Below are positions 38,243 through 50,389 of a stretch of 64,000 nt of DNA, piece by piece. The notes below the pieces were generated by a model, which was not told the origin of the DNA, did no database searches, and was given only the letters and a program-made list of their open reading frames with translations. Made by a program: the position numbers and the translations under genes. Origin of the DNA: Tipula vernalis (Eukaryota; Arthropoda; Insecta; Diptera; Tipulidae); NCBI GenBank assembly GCA_958295665.1, contig OY282559.1, positions 256,126,461 to 256,190,460 of the forward strand, read 5' to 3'. Each line of letters begins with the position of its first letter. Position 1 is the stretch's first letter.

Positions 38243-41200
38243 ATGGCGAACGATAGTGCTTGGAACGGCATAGAAAAATTGCATGGTAGTGAGAATTATC
38301 ATACATGGCAATTTTCAATAAAAAATTTGCTCGAATTAAACGATTATAGTAAATGCATCGAAACGGGAACAAAAACTGAAACAGATGAAACAAAAAAAAG
38401 AAAAGCAAAAGCCAGAATTGAACTAAGTATATTCGTACATGTTGCGAATTCAACCTCAGCAGCTGAAACATGGAAGATATTGAAAGATTTATATGAGGAT
38501 CTCGGTCTTTCGCGTCGTATCAGTTTATTACGCAAGTTGGTGACAATACGTTTGGAAAGTTGTGATTCCATGAACGATTATATTTCACAAGCATTTGAAA
38601 CTGCGAATAAATTAAACAGTATCGATTTTTCTGTGCCAGATGATTGGCTTGGTAGCATTTTGTTGGCTGATTTACCGAATGATTTTGTTCCTATGCGAAT
38701 GGGGCTTGAAAGTAGCGGCATCACAATAACGGGAGATTCAATCAAATCGAAATTACTAGATTGCGGTTATGGTTCGAAATCGGTTGGTCAAGGATCAGCG
38801 TTCTTTGGGAACAGTGGTAGCAGCAATAAATCAAAATCATTGTCAAAAAGCAATGTGAAGTGTTTTAATTGTGGTAAACGTTGGCATATGGCTAATGATT
38901 GCCGTTCGCCGAAAAGTGAGAATAAGTCACAGTCACAATATAATAAAAATATTAAAAACCAAAGCCCACATGCAAAAGTTGCATTTTTATCACCGGTTCA
39001 GGATTCGGTTCAAGTTACAAGTGCAGCATATTTTTTGAAACAGTGCTATGAAAGTGAATGGTACATAGATAGTGGGGCATTACAGCATATGTCACCATTT
39101 GAAAATTTGTTCACTGATATAAAATCATCCGAAATTACACAAACTACTTCGGCAAATTCAAGTAAAGTTCCAGTTAAAGGTGTCGGTTAAATACAAGTGC
39201 GTGTAAACGAATTCGAGATAGATTTTAATAATGTTTGTGCGTTCCTGGTTTATCTGCGAACTTGTTGTTAGTAGCACAAATGATAAAAAATGGTAATGAA
39301 GTCATATTTGATCAAAATGCATGTCGAATTTTCAATAAATTAAAACAGTTAGTGTGTGACATTAAATCAGATAATGTTGTACATCGACTTCAGGTGCAAC
39401 AAGTTAAATGTTTAGCAGCCATGACACAGACAAAGAGTGGTTTATTGTGGCATAGAAAGTTGGGTCATATAAACTTTGCGGACATGTGTAAGATGAAAAA
39501 TGGTTTAGTAAATGGCATCAATTTTAATGATAAAAATGAAATTGAAATTAAAAATTGTGAGGTTTGCAAAGAAGGGAAGCAAACTCGAAAACCATTTGCT
39601 AGTAGCACAACGCGCACCGATAACATTTTAGATTTGGTTCATTCAGATTTAATGAGACCAATCGAAAATAAATCAATCGGTGGTGCTAAATTCATATTTA
39701 CGTTTATAGATTACCATTCAAGAAAGATTTTCGTGTAATTTTTAAAAGAAAAGTCTGATGTGTTCGATCGATTTATTGAGTTTCAAGCTGTAGTTGAAAA
39801 AGAAACGGGGAGAAAAATTAAAGCATTAAGATCAGACAATGGCACAGAGTATATCAATCAAAACTTCGAGAAGTATTTTAAGATGAATGGTATCAAACAT
39901 CAAACATCAGTTGCATATACTCCCGAGCAAAACGGTATCGCCGAAAGAACAAATCGAAAATTGGTTGAAAAGGCTAAACGTATGTTGTTTGATTCGAAGT
40001 TGGATGTTTCGTTCTGGGCTGAGGCTATTAACATGGCAACATATATAATAAATCGATCAGAAAATGCCATATTAAATACAACAACTCCAGAAGAAGTTTG
40101 GTCAGGCAATAAAGTTGATGTTAATCATCTTCAAGTATTTGGTAGTCCGGTCATGGTGCACATCCCAAAGCAAAAACGGAAGAAATGGGATAAAAAGTCA
40201 AAGAAATTGGTCTTCGTGAAATTTTCTTAAGGTGCAAAAGGCTATCGTTGTGTCAATCCGATCAGTAAGAAGCTTGATATCAGTCGAGATGTTGTGTTTA
40301 TAAACGAAAGAGGTTCTGATCAAGTTGTTGTAACAGAAGATTCAGGTGATTTAGAATTAAAGGAGGTATCAAATGAAGTGAGGGACAACGAACAAAGTGT
40401 TCCCACAATCAACAATGAACTCGTTACTACTACTCCTGCAAAATCAACTAGTGAGCCCATCGAAAGTGAATTTGAAGAAACATTGGTTTCATTTGACAGT
40501 TCAATTGAAACGATATATGATGACGCAAATGATAAAACCTATGAACACAGTGGTAGTAGTGTTACACCACAACAAACAGTTCGAAGAACAAGTCGTACAC
40601 CAAAGCAAAACAAAATTGATGGATATGTTACATATGGTGCCTGTGGTTTACTTGCTCAAGTAGATGAGCCGATAACATGCTTCATTATGCGTTGAATAAT
40701 GAAAACTGTGAACAATGGAAATCGGCCATGCAAGAAGAAGTTAGTTCGTTAGTCGAAAATGGGACTTGGCAGTTGGTCGATTTGCCCAAAAATCGCAAAC
40801 CAATAAAATCAAAATGGGTGTTTCAACTCAAGCGTGACGAATCTGGAAATGTTACTAGATTTAAAGCAAGATTGGTTGCGAAAGGTTGCTCGTAGGTCTA
40901 TGGAATCGATTATGAAGTGTATTCACCAGTGGTACGTTACTCATCGATTCGTTTTGTCATTGCACTTGCTGTCAAAAATTATTTGAAGATTGATCAGATG
41001 GATGCAGTGTCAGCATTTTTGCAGGGTGATTTAAATGAAGACATATATATGGTTCAATCGGAAGGCTTTCACGATGGTACAAATAAAGTCTGTAAGTTAA
41101 ATAAGGCGATATATGGTCTTAAACAAAGTGGACGAGTATGGAACGAGAAATTAACAAAGATGTTAAAGACAAACGGCTTAAAGAAATCAATAAATGATCC

Positions 41201-42184
41201 GTGTGTGTTCTTTAATGATGATCTGTCTTTGATCATTACGATCTATATTGATGACTTCCTGATTTTTTTGGAAAAATCAAGTCATGTTGAACAAATTGAA
41301 AGATTCGTTATGCAATGCATTTAAGATGAAATACATGGGCATTGCAACTACACATGTATTGGTTTGCATGTTACGTATGAGAATAATGGAATTGCCATTG
41401 ATCAAAAATCGTATACCATATATCAGAAGTGATTGGTCGATTTGGTATGGCAAATTCAAATCCAGTTTCAACAACTAGTGATCCATGTCAAAAGCTGTCT
41501 ATTGCAATGTGCCCAACAACTGAAGAAGAAAAAGAAGAAATGACGAAAATTCCTTATCAGTCATTAGTTGGTTGTTTGTTATTCATTGCACAAGGAAGTC
41601 GGCCAGACATTGCATGTGCAGTAAATGATGTGAGTCGTTTCAACTCGAATTACAGACGACCACACTGGACCGCTGTAAAGAGGATATCAAGATATCTAAA
41701 AGGAACATTAGATTACAAATTAACCGGGTATTGCGATGCAGATTGGGCATCAAACATCGACTAGAGACGCTCTTGTACTGGTTATGTTTTCCAACTAAGT
41801 AATGGTGCAATAACCTGAAATAGCAAACGGCAAAGTACTATCGCACTTTCGAGTACGGAAGCTGAATACATAGCCGCATCACGGGCGGTAAGAGAAGCGA
41901 TTTGGCTACAAAATTTTGGTCGTGAATTAGATCCAGACATCGCTCAACCAGCTCATATTAAGATGAACAATCAAAGTGCCATCAATTTATCAAAATCGGA
42001 TGGCTACAATCAAAGAACGAAACATATAGACATCAGGTATCATCATTTGCGACAGAAAATAGAAGATGGTACGATCAATTTAACTTATGTTTCAACCGAC
42101 GACAACGCAGCAGATGTTCTTACCAAGGCTGTTAGTGGACCAAAGACGAAATTATGCTCAGTAAAGATGGGATTGAATAATTAA
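38243..42184 (+). pseudogene. copia gag-pol polyprotein, broken
   Basis: ATG at 38243 (MANDSAWNGIEKLHGSENY). Gag has the UBN2-type core (AAETWKILKDLYEDLGLSRRISLLRKL) and a knuckle CFNCGKRWHMANDC (C-x2-C-x4-H-x4-C). Protease: WYIDSGALQHM (normally D-S-G-A). Integrase: LLWHRKLGHINFADM...CEVCKEGK, then LVHSDL, ALRSDNGTEYINQNF and TPEQNGIAERTNRKL. RT: WVFQLKRDESGNVTRFKARLVAKG, QMDAVSAFLQGDL, and the catalytic YIDDFLIF. RNase H: NNQSAINLSKSDGYNQRTKHIDIRYHHLR and DVLTKA. In-frame stops at about 39188, 39736, 40228, 40893 and 41762 plus frameshifts near 39230, 40695 and 41290. Order and domains are classical copia; clearly inactive. Confidence 0.93.
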
Positions 42185-42264
42185 AGCAATAAAAAAAATA
42201 AAAAATAAAATGTAACACAAAATGACATGTAATTTCATATTCAATTTTGTTTATTGATTGAGGG

Positions 42265-42441
42265 TGTTATTTAGCATTTTTTTTGTATTGTCAGCCCTCA
42301 ATTTATTGTTAACACTAATCTAAATAAAGCGGGACATTTGGTCTCTTACAAATATAATGTCAAACTACACTGACGTGTTTTTTTTACATTCGTTCTTATG
42401 CTGTATAAGTTTTTATTTTAAAAGTCGGCAATTTTTCAACA
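42265..42441 (+). repeat. copia 3' LTR
   Basis: TGTTATTTAGC...TTCAACA, preceded by a short purine tract GATTGAGGG (42257-42264 region) and followed by the target duplication GAAAT. Confidence 0.92.
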
Positions 42442-44878
42442 GAAATGGATAATTCCACTTTACAATGTAAGTTCACCTTAGGGTGCAACACGAATGCATT
42501 ACATTTTATTTTGTGATTGTTTTATTTTACTAGATCGCAATCGCCATATGAAATGTATTAAATCACATGATTTCGAATAAGCAGCTACTCTTGCTCTCTA
42601 AAACGAGTGAATTTAATCTTTAAGATAATTGCCAAACCAGCTCGGATGAATTTGATGATAGTGACAACGATCCCCATTTTATTCCTACTACTTTCAATGA
42701 TTCCTCGTCTGACGACGATTATTCGCCTCTTTCTTGCATTTCTACAACAACAGTTGGTAGTGGACATCAACCCGGCATTTCTACTTCGTCAGTTACAGCT
42801 GATCAAGATCAGCTTGGCTTTCCGGGTTTAATCATGAAAAAAATTATTAAGCCAAAATGGAAACGCGGAAAAGCCAAGTGAAAACATGTATGCCCTTAAA
42901 AGATTGTAAACAGAAATGTCGATAAAAAGTAACATTCGAGCAACAGTTGATAGTTTTTAATATTGTAAATATTGGGAAATTTCGTCGTACGGCCTAAGGA
43001 CCGCGTATATTTCTGGGCTAATTGAGGTTACAGATAGAAAACGTGTGGTTTTACAAAAATCGATCACTGCACCACGTAATAGAACACATTCGTGCGTGTA
43101 CACTTTATTAGTGGGCGGCTTGAGAGTGGTAGTCTGCCAGAAATGTTTTAAGCTGACTTTCGATGTGACATTTCAAAAACAGTTTTCTAAAAAAATAATG
43201 ACTCATATTAATCAATTTCCAGCGTACGAAAGTCACTAAACTCGCCGACGTACAAGCAAAAAATATTTGCAATCGGCCTTGAATATTTCGTTAATGTATA
43301 AATTATACAGTTCTACATACACCAACCCAGTATCATTAACCAAATATGCCGAAGTTTTTAGAGGTTTGATTAAATTGTTTAATTCATTTTTAATTATATT
43401 ATTGATTTTAATTATTTACTTTACAAACCGGATTAAAATTCAAAAAGCCAAAATCGGATACTTGTTCCAAGTGCGACAATTTAAAAATGCAAATAAGCCT
43501 GGCTAAATCCGATGATGAAAAGAAGAATCTAATTGAAATGCAATCACTTCATCATGAAGAGGCCAATTTTGCTTTTACTACAAAGGGGGATGACAAAACT
43601 TGTCAAAATCAAATTCAAATATGAAAGTTTACTCTTTCGACTTAAAGCAGTGCCTCCCAACACTACTTCGATCAAATGTAAGTTTTTACAAACGACAATT
43701 GTGGACTTACAATTAACCGTTCACAATTGTGTAACAAATGAAGCTTTTGCTACATGTGGCATGAAGGGATTGCAAAACGGGGAGGAAACGAAATAGCTTC
43801 TTGTCTCTTTCGACATTTAATGGTTGAGTCACTAGGTACAGAACACATCATATTGTATAGTGACTGTTGTGCCGGCCAAAATAAAAATTCCTACGTTGCA
43901 ACGATGTTCACAACATTTCTGCAATATAGCGACAATATAAAAATTATCGACCACAAATTTCTTGTGCCAGGGCACACGCATATGGAGTGTAACGTCGATC
44001 ATTCTATAATTGAAAGAAAAATGAAAAAATCAAATGTCTAAATTCACCACCCTCGCGAATGGTACCAGTTTGTTAGATCTTCTGGTTCAATTCGTAATTT
44101 TGAGGTAATTGAGATGGAACAAATTAATATGGTTGACTTTGCTAAGGTTTTGAAAACTAAATGTATGTGGCGTAAAGTGAACAAGGATGGTGAACAGTTA
44201 AAATGGGCCGATGTAAAGTGGTTGAGGTTTAATAATAATTTCGGGAAAATTCAATATAAAAATACTCTCAAGGAAGATGAACCATTCAAAGTATTGAATA
44301 TTCGTCGACGTGGTATACCAACTATTGAAATGTCAAATTTACTGAAATGCTGTAACGGTCCACTAGCAATAAACCCGGCTAAAAAGAAGAATCTAACTGA
44401 CCAGTTTCCATTAATTAATGAGATTTACCATAACATTTATTTAACTTTGAATGATGGCGATGTGAAAAATATTAATCCCGATCTGTTCGATACATTTAAA
44501 TTATAGCAAATCAATTCGTCTAAAATGAAATTAAATAAAAAATTATATTTTGTAAAAAGGGATTAAAATCAATTAGTATTATTTTCTATGATTAATAAAA
44601 CTAAAATAAACGCCTGAGTAACTTAAGACTTTTATTTGAATAATATTTAATTTGAAAGAATCGCTTAATTTCTAAATTTCTTTATTTAATACACATATTT
44701 ACATATTTTATTCTTTGAATCATCAAATTGCAGTAAACCTAATAATTTTCTATCAGAAAAGTGCGCTTAAAATAATTTAGCCCTTCAAGCAGCTTTCAAA
44801 ATAAAATTTAAAAGTTTAAATTCAATTATCTCAAAACTATGAAAATGCACTTAAACGATTTCACCTTTTTGGTACAGA

Positions 44879-45117
44879 TATTGTTTCGTGAGACACGGAC
44901 ATCCAGGCTTTGTCGAAAGGTTTTGTTCGGGCGCACCAAACGGTTCCAGGTGGAAATCGAAACATCACTGCATAATCTCACTGATTTTCTATTATTTAAA
45001 CTTCATTCTCATATGCAGCAAGATTTGTGTTGTAATGTGATACAAGTTACGTGGAATTTTTGTTTTGTAATTTAATTTTTTTTGAAACATGAATAAGTGT
45101 CATACAGGTTTTTTTAT
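44879..45117. other. Spacer, unassigned
   Basis: Just outside the GQNKN transposon end. A 45-residue open stretch (RETRTSRLCRKVLFGR...) has no recognised similarity. Confidence 0.4.
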
Positions 45118-45200
45118 TTCAAATTGAACCTTTTACACTTCAAATTGATCCCTTTAGACTTCAAATTGAACCTTTTACATCTAAAATTAAACCTTTAGCA
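45118..45200. repeat. 21-bp minisatellite, four units
   Basis: Four tandem imperfect copies of a unit close to CTTCAAATTGAACCTTTTACA. The last copy is the most diverged (TCTAAAATTAAACCTTTAGCA). Confidence 0.75.
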
Positions 45201-45654
45201 AATTATTTGTATGGCCAAGTAGGATGGAACCAATTTAAACGGAGTTTAGTGAAATTTGATATGTGCATTGCAAATGGGATTCCAAAATGATTTTTATATG
45301 AAGTTCTGTAGTATAACCAATTAGGATGGAACTTTTCTATTCCTTAACCGATTATTAACTGATTCATGTATTTCCAATGCCATTCAACATAATTCTAAAT
45401 TAAAACGTATTTTAAATCTGTAGCAGATGATTTTGGTTTGTATTTTTCAAATATTGTGTCTCATTTAAGAACAAGAAAATCACAGCGAAGTCATTGTCTC
45501 AGAATTTTTTTTTTTTTTGATTAATCCTGTGGATGTAACTGAAATCTTGGTATAAGTCCCAACATGTTAAAAGCTAATACAGAAATTATTTTTCCAAAAG
45601 TTTTTGAAAGGTTTCAAGTTCTTCAAGTTTTTTGAAGGGTAATGTTCCTGATAT

Positions 45655-45904
45655 TTGAAAAGCGCAGTTGTAATTTCGTTGTTCAAAAAGGGTGATAAAC
45701 TGGCTAAGATATGGCACAATTATGAAAATTTTGGAAAAGGCTTTGAAGTTACAGGTTGATGCTTTTATTTCTAAATATAATGTTTTAAATAATTGTAACT
45801 ATGTTGTCAATATTTCATTCAATAAAAATATTTATGTATTTATATATATTAATTCAAGTTTGGAAACGACAAATAATATTCTTAAATTATTTACTAGCAT
45901 TTAA
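45655..45904 (+). pseudogene. LINE RT scrap
   Basis: Contains an IS-L-F-K-K-G-D-K motif at about 45675-45700 and, after a frameshift, IMKILEKALKLQVDAFISKYNVLNN. This is the fingers region of a CR1/Jockey-type RT (I-P-L-F-K-K-G-D ... S-K-I-L-E-K). The rest is gone. Confidence 0.6.
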
Positions 45905-45999
45905 AATTTTTCATTTTTTTGCAGACTTGGTTGGACCCGATCTATTATGATATTTGGGGTTTTTGAAATCACCTTTAAACACGGGCCATTTACAATTTT

Positions 46000-47260
46000 T
46001 CCTTGTTAAAATGAGTATAAAATATAACCATGGATCATCATGTGTCGGTGGTAGCAATGAATCAAAATCTCGCTCGACAACAGAAAAAAGCAAGTACATT
46101 GATTTCTATACACTTGCTCAAAAATATGTATTTACAATTCTGAGAGCCATTTCAGCGAACTTCTCAATTTGGTGACTGGTAGGCATATTATTAAAACCAC
46201 CCTTACCTCGCAGCTTAGAAAATAAGTTTTCTAGTCCATTTTGGTTGGTTTTGCGAGTTAATATATAATCGATTTCATGTTCTGTGTTTAAAAATTCTAT
46301 GAGAAAAAGTTGGGAATTTATGGTAATTTGGAAGCCTTTGATGAATTTAAAATAATTCGTGGTTGTTGATATGGTGCACTAGATGAAAAATTTTGGCAGT
46401 TTGAGCAGTCGCAAATGTTGTTGAACTTTTCAATAAATTTTGCTGTTGCCAGAGCGTTGGTAGCATATGTTCCAAAAATTTCGGGACAATTTTGAAGAGC
46501 TTTTTTTATTGCACTACTAGTTGTATTGCTAAGCAGTTGAGCAGCTAACCTGACATTCATTTTCTCGAAGGCATTTGGGCTTAAACGTTTTTTTTGTAAA
46601 TTTCGGCAAAATCTTACAACTTTGTATTTCATCATAGTTGTCTATTTTGCAAATAACATTTATTATCGTTTCCCGTCTATTTCTAAATATGGCTTGTCTG
46701 GTTCGATTCCAAGAGTTTTATATGCTTGAATATTAATAGCAAATTGATCGCACGTTGACATAACAATATTCAAATTCAGCTGTTCTTGACAAATTTTGAT
46801 GTTTGCTTTAATTAGATCAGTTAGGTTTGATGCACAAAATGAATTATTGATTAATATGTAGTTTAAGAGGTATTCCCAGTTTCCTATTAACAATCGTACC
46901 ATAAAACAAGTGCTGAAAAAGCTAGTTGACAATCAATTCCATAATTTAAGTATTGCTTAATTGTTATTTCATCAAAACTTAAAGTACAAATTCGAGAGTT
47001 TGTTGGCAGATTATGGAAAAACTGCTTGTGATGTGATACGTAAGACTCATTTACGCCCAACTGCTCAACACCTAGATACTCTGGTAGAAAATATCTTTCG
47101 CAAATAAAATTGTTTTTGATTTTTAAATCTTCTTCGTTTCAGCCAATTGCAAACTTGAAAAATCTCAAACCCCATTGTGCAGTCTTCATGGAGCAGCTAA
47201 TGACCATGCAAGAAACTCGTTGCTTACTGACTTCGGTTTACTAGTTAAATTATAAAATAT
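46000..47260 (-). pseudogene. THAP9/P-element-like transposase remnant
   Basis: Minus-strand order. At about 47210-47090 a possible THAP-domain tail (RFFKFAIG...NNFICERYFLPEYLGVE). Near 46990-46920 SRICTLSFDEITIKQYLNYG, the first catalytic-region motif of P-type transposases (S-F-D-E-M). 46932-46663 has NWEYLLNYILINNSF...LIKANIKICQEQLNLNIVMSTCDQFAINIQAYKTLG, the RNase H-fold segment with T-C-D. 46635-46318 has LSPNAFEKMNVRLAAQLLSNTTSSAIKKAL, the conserved C-terminal K-M-N-V-x-L-A block. 46285-46140 has EIDYILTRKTNQNGLENLFSKLRGKGGFNNMPT, the THAP9 N-Q-D-x-L-E-N-F-F-S motif. Several stops; a segment between the T-C-D block and K-M-N-V block is missing. No terminal repeats identified. Confidence 0.75.
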
Positions 47261-49789
47261 CAAAAAATAAATTTCTGAAATTTTTTTCATTTAAAACGTG
47301 AAAGTAAGTCGCAAGATGTCAATAGACATATAAAATATTACTTCACAGTTTATAATATATTAAAATAATCCGTTAAAACCGCAAATGATACTCACTTGCA
47401 TTATTCAGTCCTTTTAACATATCAACGGAATCATCTAGTTCTTGAGACGTAATCAAATTTATGCAAAAACTTAAAAATAATTTTCCACTTCTAAAGTTTT
47501 AGTAATAAAAAATGTAAACCTAATTTGTGAAATGATTAGCAAGAACTGATAATATTACATATGTACAATATTCAGAAACCATTTAATTAATATTTTAAAT
47601 ATAACGGAAACATTTTGCGTTTGTGCGAAACTCAGTGAAAAACAATGCCGGAAAATCAAATACATTCAAAATCATGGTTAACACACAAGCACAATAAACA
47701 TGACAAAGTTTTACTCACAAAGACTATCACAAAATAGTCTATATTTAATCGACAACAGAAAGTAAAGAGAACGACGATGAAAATAGTTGAAAAGTATGAG
47801 TGTGGTTCCGGCATAATAAGAACTAGAAAGTCCATATCTACGAATTATTTATAAAAAGCACAAAGCTAGACCAGTGCAGTCCCACCCACACTACGAAAAA
47901 ATCAATATAATTCAATAAGACCCACTCGGGATTTGAGTTGGAAATCCCTATTTTGATGAAAAACCAACCAACGAGATTCTAAGCGATAAAAACTGCAGGA
48001 AAATAATGAACTTTGGATCATTGAAAGCGACTACTAAGAATTATCCCAAATCGACTCTCAACATCGTAAATATTGTTTTCTACGACTACAAATTTAGTTA
48101 AATCATATATAAATTGATGTTTCTCCGCACTTGTGATGTACTAAATCCGTGTTTTGGTTCTGTCAACAAATATTGGAGAAATAACTAATGATACTTTGGC
48201 CCTTAAGTACAACCCATAAATGAAAAAATTAGATTTGCCCAAAAAAATCCAGGCATTTAGACCCTACGTCTCCAGCTCCTAATGGAATTAGGAAGCACGT
48301 CTATGGATGGATTTTAATTTTTAATAAAATTTTATACCTGAGATTTGAGATGTGAAGTCGCTTCTTTAAGTAGTCCCTTAAATAAAATTAATTAATTCCA
48401 GCTCTGGAGAATTCCTTCGGCCTCATCACCCAGGGTAAGATTTCTTAATTAAACCACGGCTCATATTCATGAAACATTGCGGACACTGCCAATGATATTT
48501 TGGTCGATGTAAATCAAAATTAATTTTAAATACTTAGCTAATTCAGCTAATTAATTTTTAGAAAACCCGCAAACATTGTAAACAAAATAAATTATGTATT
48601 TAATAATGAATAGCAAACATGCATTTGTGACGCCGTATGTTAGTACTATAGCCGTTAACCCCAATTAATACAAAACGAAATAAAATATAGAATAAAATTC
48701 AAAAATATAATACAAATAAAGAAATTAGCCATAAATCTTCCCTAATACCTCCTAAACCCATTGTGATCCCCCAAAAACCATCCTCACACCTAAGTACTGC
48801 GCATAAGTAATCAAAAATATGTTTTTAAAATATGTAACCAAAATTGCAAAATATGTGGTAAAATATGTGATTAAAATGAAAAATATGTGGTCAAATTATA
48901 AAAAGAAAACCAAAAGTAGACCTGTAACGATCGTTCGTGCGACGCACAACTGTTGCCACCAGTAAATTTGTTGCATAATATGTTGCGCCCTTAAGTAGCT
49001 AGGCTTCGAAATTTTTATTTGATTAGCGATTGTGGTCTCTAACTGTGTTGGCAATATTGAAAGTAAAAATTATTGAATACAATGACCAATATCGGCAAGA
49101 AAAAAAGAAAAAAGATGTTAAGAGGGAGAAAAACAACTTTAGTGAGTCAGGAAGTAACTACTCTCGACTCGAGTGGATTAAGTTTTGTTGTGCGAAAAAA
49201 AAAAATGAAAAGGGATAATTAAGTAAAAACCCAGAAATAGTTATAAAATAAGAACAAAAACAATAAAAGCACGTATGTACTCGTATATACTCGTATGATA
49301 CATGTAAGTATTATGTAGATATTTAAAATGTTTTAGTTTTCTAAAGAAAAAACTAAATAAAGATAAGTTTAAATTGTGTGTACCTAAAATGAGCATTTGT
49401 TTAAAGTAAAATCATAGTGGTTACGTTTAGTTGAGTAATATAGTAAGAACGGTTGAAGATATTGTGATAGCTGTTGTTTGGCTGTTGTATAATTAAAAAA
49501 ACAACGGACGAGTTTACGCTCAACTCGCAAAAGTATTATGTGAAAACCTTTATGTATAAGCAAGTATCCGTTAAATCATTTCAAGCCTCTTCGATCGGCC
49601 TGAGAAACCAATGAAGATAGAAGGCTGCCGTTCGCTCAGTATTTAAATTGGGTCTCATTTTTGGTTTAAAAAGTCAATAAATTGTTCTATATTGGATTTG
49701 GAGGATTACATTACCGACATTAATTGTTTATTTGAAAATTTAAATTTATAATTTATATGTTGACAAAGAAAAATACAAACGACTAAATT
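47261..49789. other. Intergenic, nothing recognised
   Basis: AT-rich, with several AAAATATGTGGT-type repeats around 48820-48900 that recur loosely near 57180-57250. No gene or terminal repeats seen. Confidence 0.5.
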
Positions 49790-50098
49790 TCAGTATGGCC
49801 AAGATTTCATATTTAGACTTTTATGAATGGTCGCGGCAAACCCGTTGAAGAAAGCAAAGTGGTATCGCTGATTTGAACAGTTTGAACAAATGAAATAGAA
49901 CGGTTCTGTTAGAGGTAGACGACATTTTGACTGGAAAATCATAGCAGTTGGAAAGACGGTATCATGTCTTCCTGCGGCTGGTTTCTTGCGTGCATCTTTA
50001 GAGAATGTCATTCGAATCTGTTTACTACTTTTATAGTTTTTGTTTCCTATACTTCCCGTATAACCAAACTCAGTAACAGCATGAGCAATACTAAACAT
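49790..50098 (-). CDS. Unassigned open frame, possible exon
   Basis: A 102-residue minus-strand frame (MFSIAHAVTEFGYTGSIGNK...), the only open frame over this stretch. It is preceded by a plausible splice acceptor (TTGTTTAATAG, just above 50099), so it may be the last exon of a gene or gene fragment rather than a start. It contains C-x2-C in FICSNCSNQRY and a basic patch KDARKKPAAGR. I do not recognise the family. Its composition is less AT-biased than the surroundings, which is why it is listed; it could equally be a chance frame. Confidence 0.25.
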   Translation of the reverse strand: MFSIAHAVTEFGYTGSIGNKNYKSSKQIRMTFSKDARKKPAAGRHDTVFPTAMIFQSKCRLPLTEPFYFICSNCSNQRYHFAFFNGFAATIHKSLNMKSWPY

Positions 50099-50359
50099 AC
50101 CTATTAAACAATTTCAAAATTATTATTTTATTATCTATCAATGGATAAATGTCATTTTTACAGCCGGCTAAGATGAATAATATTTAATATGCTTTAATTT
50201 GCTTTTTTTTACATGCAACTTTTGACTCGCCCCCACTAAAGATGTTTTCACAACAAAAATTCGATAATGAAAGAAGAAATGTTTCTAGAAAGTTCAGTTT
50301 TTGTGTGTTTTTCTGGTTTGACCGGCCTACCTAAAAATTAAAAACTATAAAAAAGCAAC

Positions 50360-50389
50360 TACAGCAGGGCACTCGGGGGCCCTGCTGTA
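50360..50389. repeat. Perfect 11-bp hairpin
   Basis: TACAGCAGGGC at 50360-50370, an 8-base loop, and the exact complement at 50379-50389. GC-rich against an AT-rich background. Could be the scar of a small TIR element. Confidence 0.7.

Larger units (their letters stand above)
31214..42441 (+). mobile_element. copia-type LTR retrotransposon, degraded, split by a TNP2-like transposon
   Basis: LTRs at 31214-31387 (174 bases) and 42265-42441 (177 bases), both starting TGTTAT and ending TTCAACA. A perfect 5-bp target duplication GAAAT flanks it (31209-31213, 42442-42446). The primer site is copia-like. The gag-pol region (38243-42184) encodes protease, integrase, RT and RNase H in copia order but has many stops. 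Its leader is interrupted by 6.6 kb of another transposon. The LTRs differ at roughly ten positions by eye, so it is much older than the Gypsy element. Confidence 0.93.
31141..44506 (+). pseudogene. GQNKN-family transposase gene, broken by copia and decay
   Basis: Exon 1 starts at ATG 31141 (MTSRAKRVLELARENTVENS) and reaches the copia target at 31213. It resumes at 42442 and ends at a GTAAGT donor near 42466, with a likely acceptor at the TTACTAG ending near 42531. Later pieces: an acidic Ser/Asp-rich stretch (SSDDDYSPLSC, about 42700), a Cys-containing basic segment KPKWKRGKAK, RKRVVLQKS...HSCVYTLLVGGLRVVVCQKCF (43030-43150), the catalytic-region motif IILYSDCCAGQNKNSYVATMF (43840-43910), VPGHTHMECNVDHSIIERKMKK (43970-44035) and a C-terminal domain at 44114-44506. 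This D...GQNKN...GHTHME...D-x-x-H...E layout is shared by a widespread insect protein family that I regard as transposases. Stops and frameshifts throughout. Confidence 0.7.
30578..44878 (+). mobile_element. DNA transposon with GQNKN-motif transposase, split by copia
   Basis: The ends are imperfect inverted repeats: CTGTACCGCAAAGGTGAAAC at 30579 and, read inward from 44877, CTGTACCAAAAAGGTGAAAT. The flanking tetranucleotides are CATT and TATT, a possible imperfect 4-bp duplication. Subterminal AAGCGATTCTT motifs occur at 30614, 30795 and 30854 and inverted at 30722 on the left, and inverted at 44656 on the right. The encoded gene (31141 to 44506) is interrupted by copia with a perfect 5-bp duplication. 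Without copia the element is about 3.1 kb. Superfamily uncertain: a 4-bp duplication would fit Sola-type elements, but I would not insist. Confidence 0.7.
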
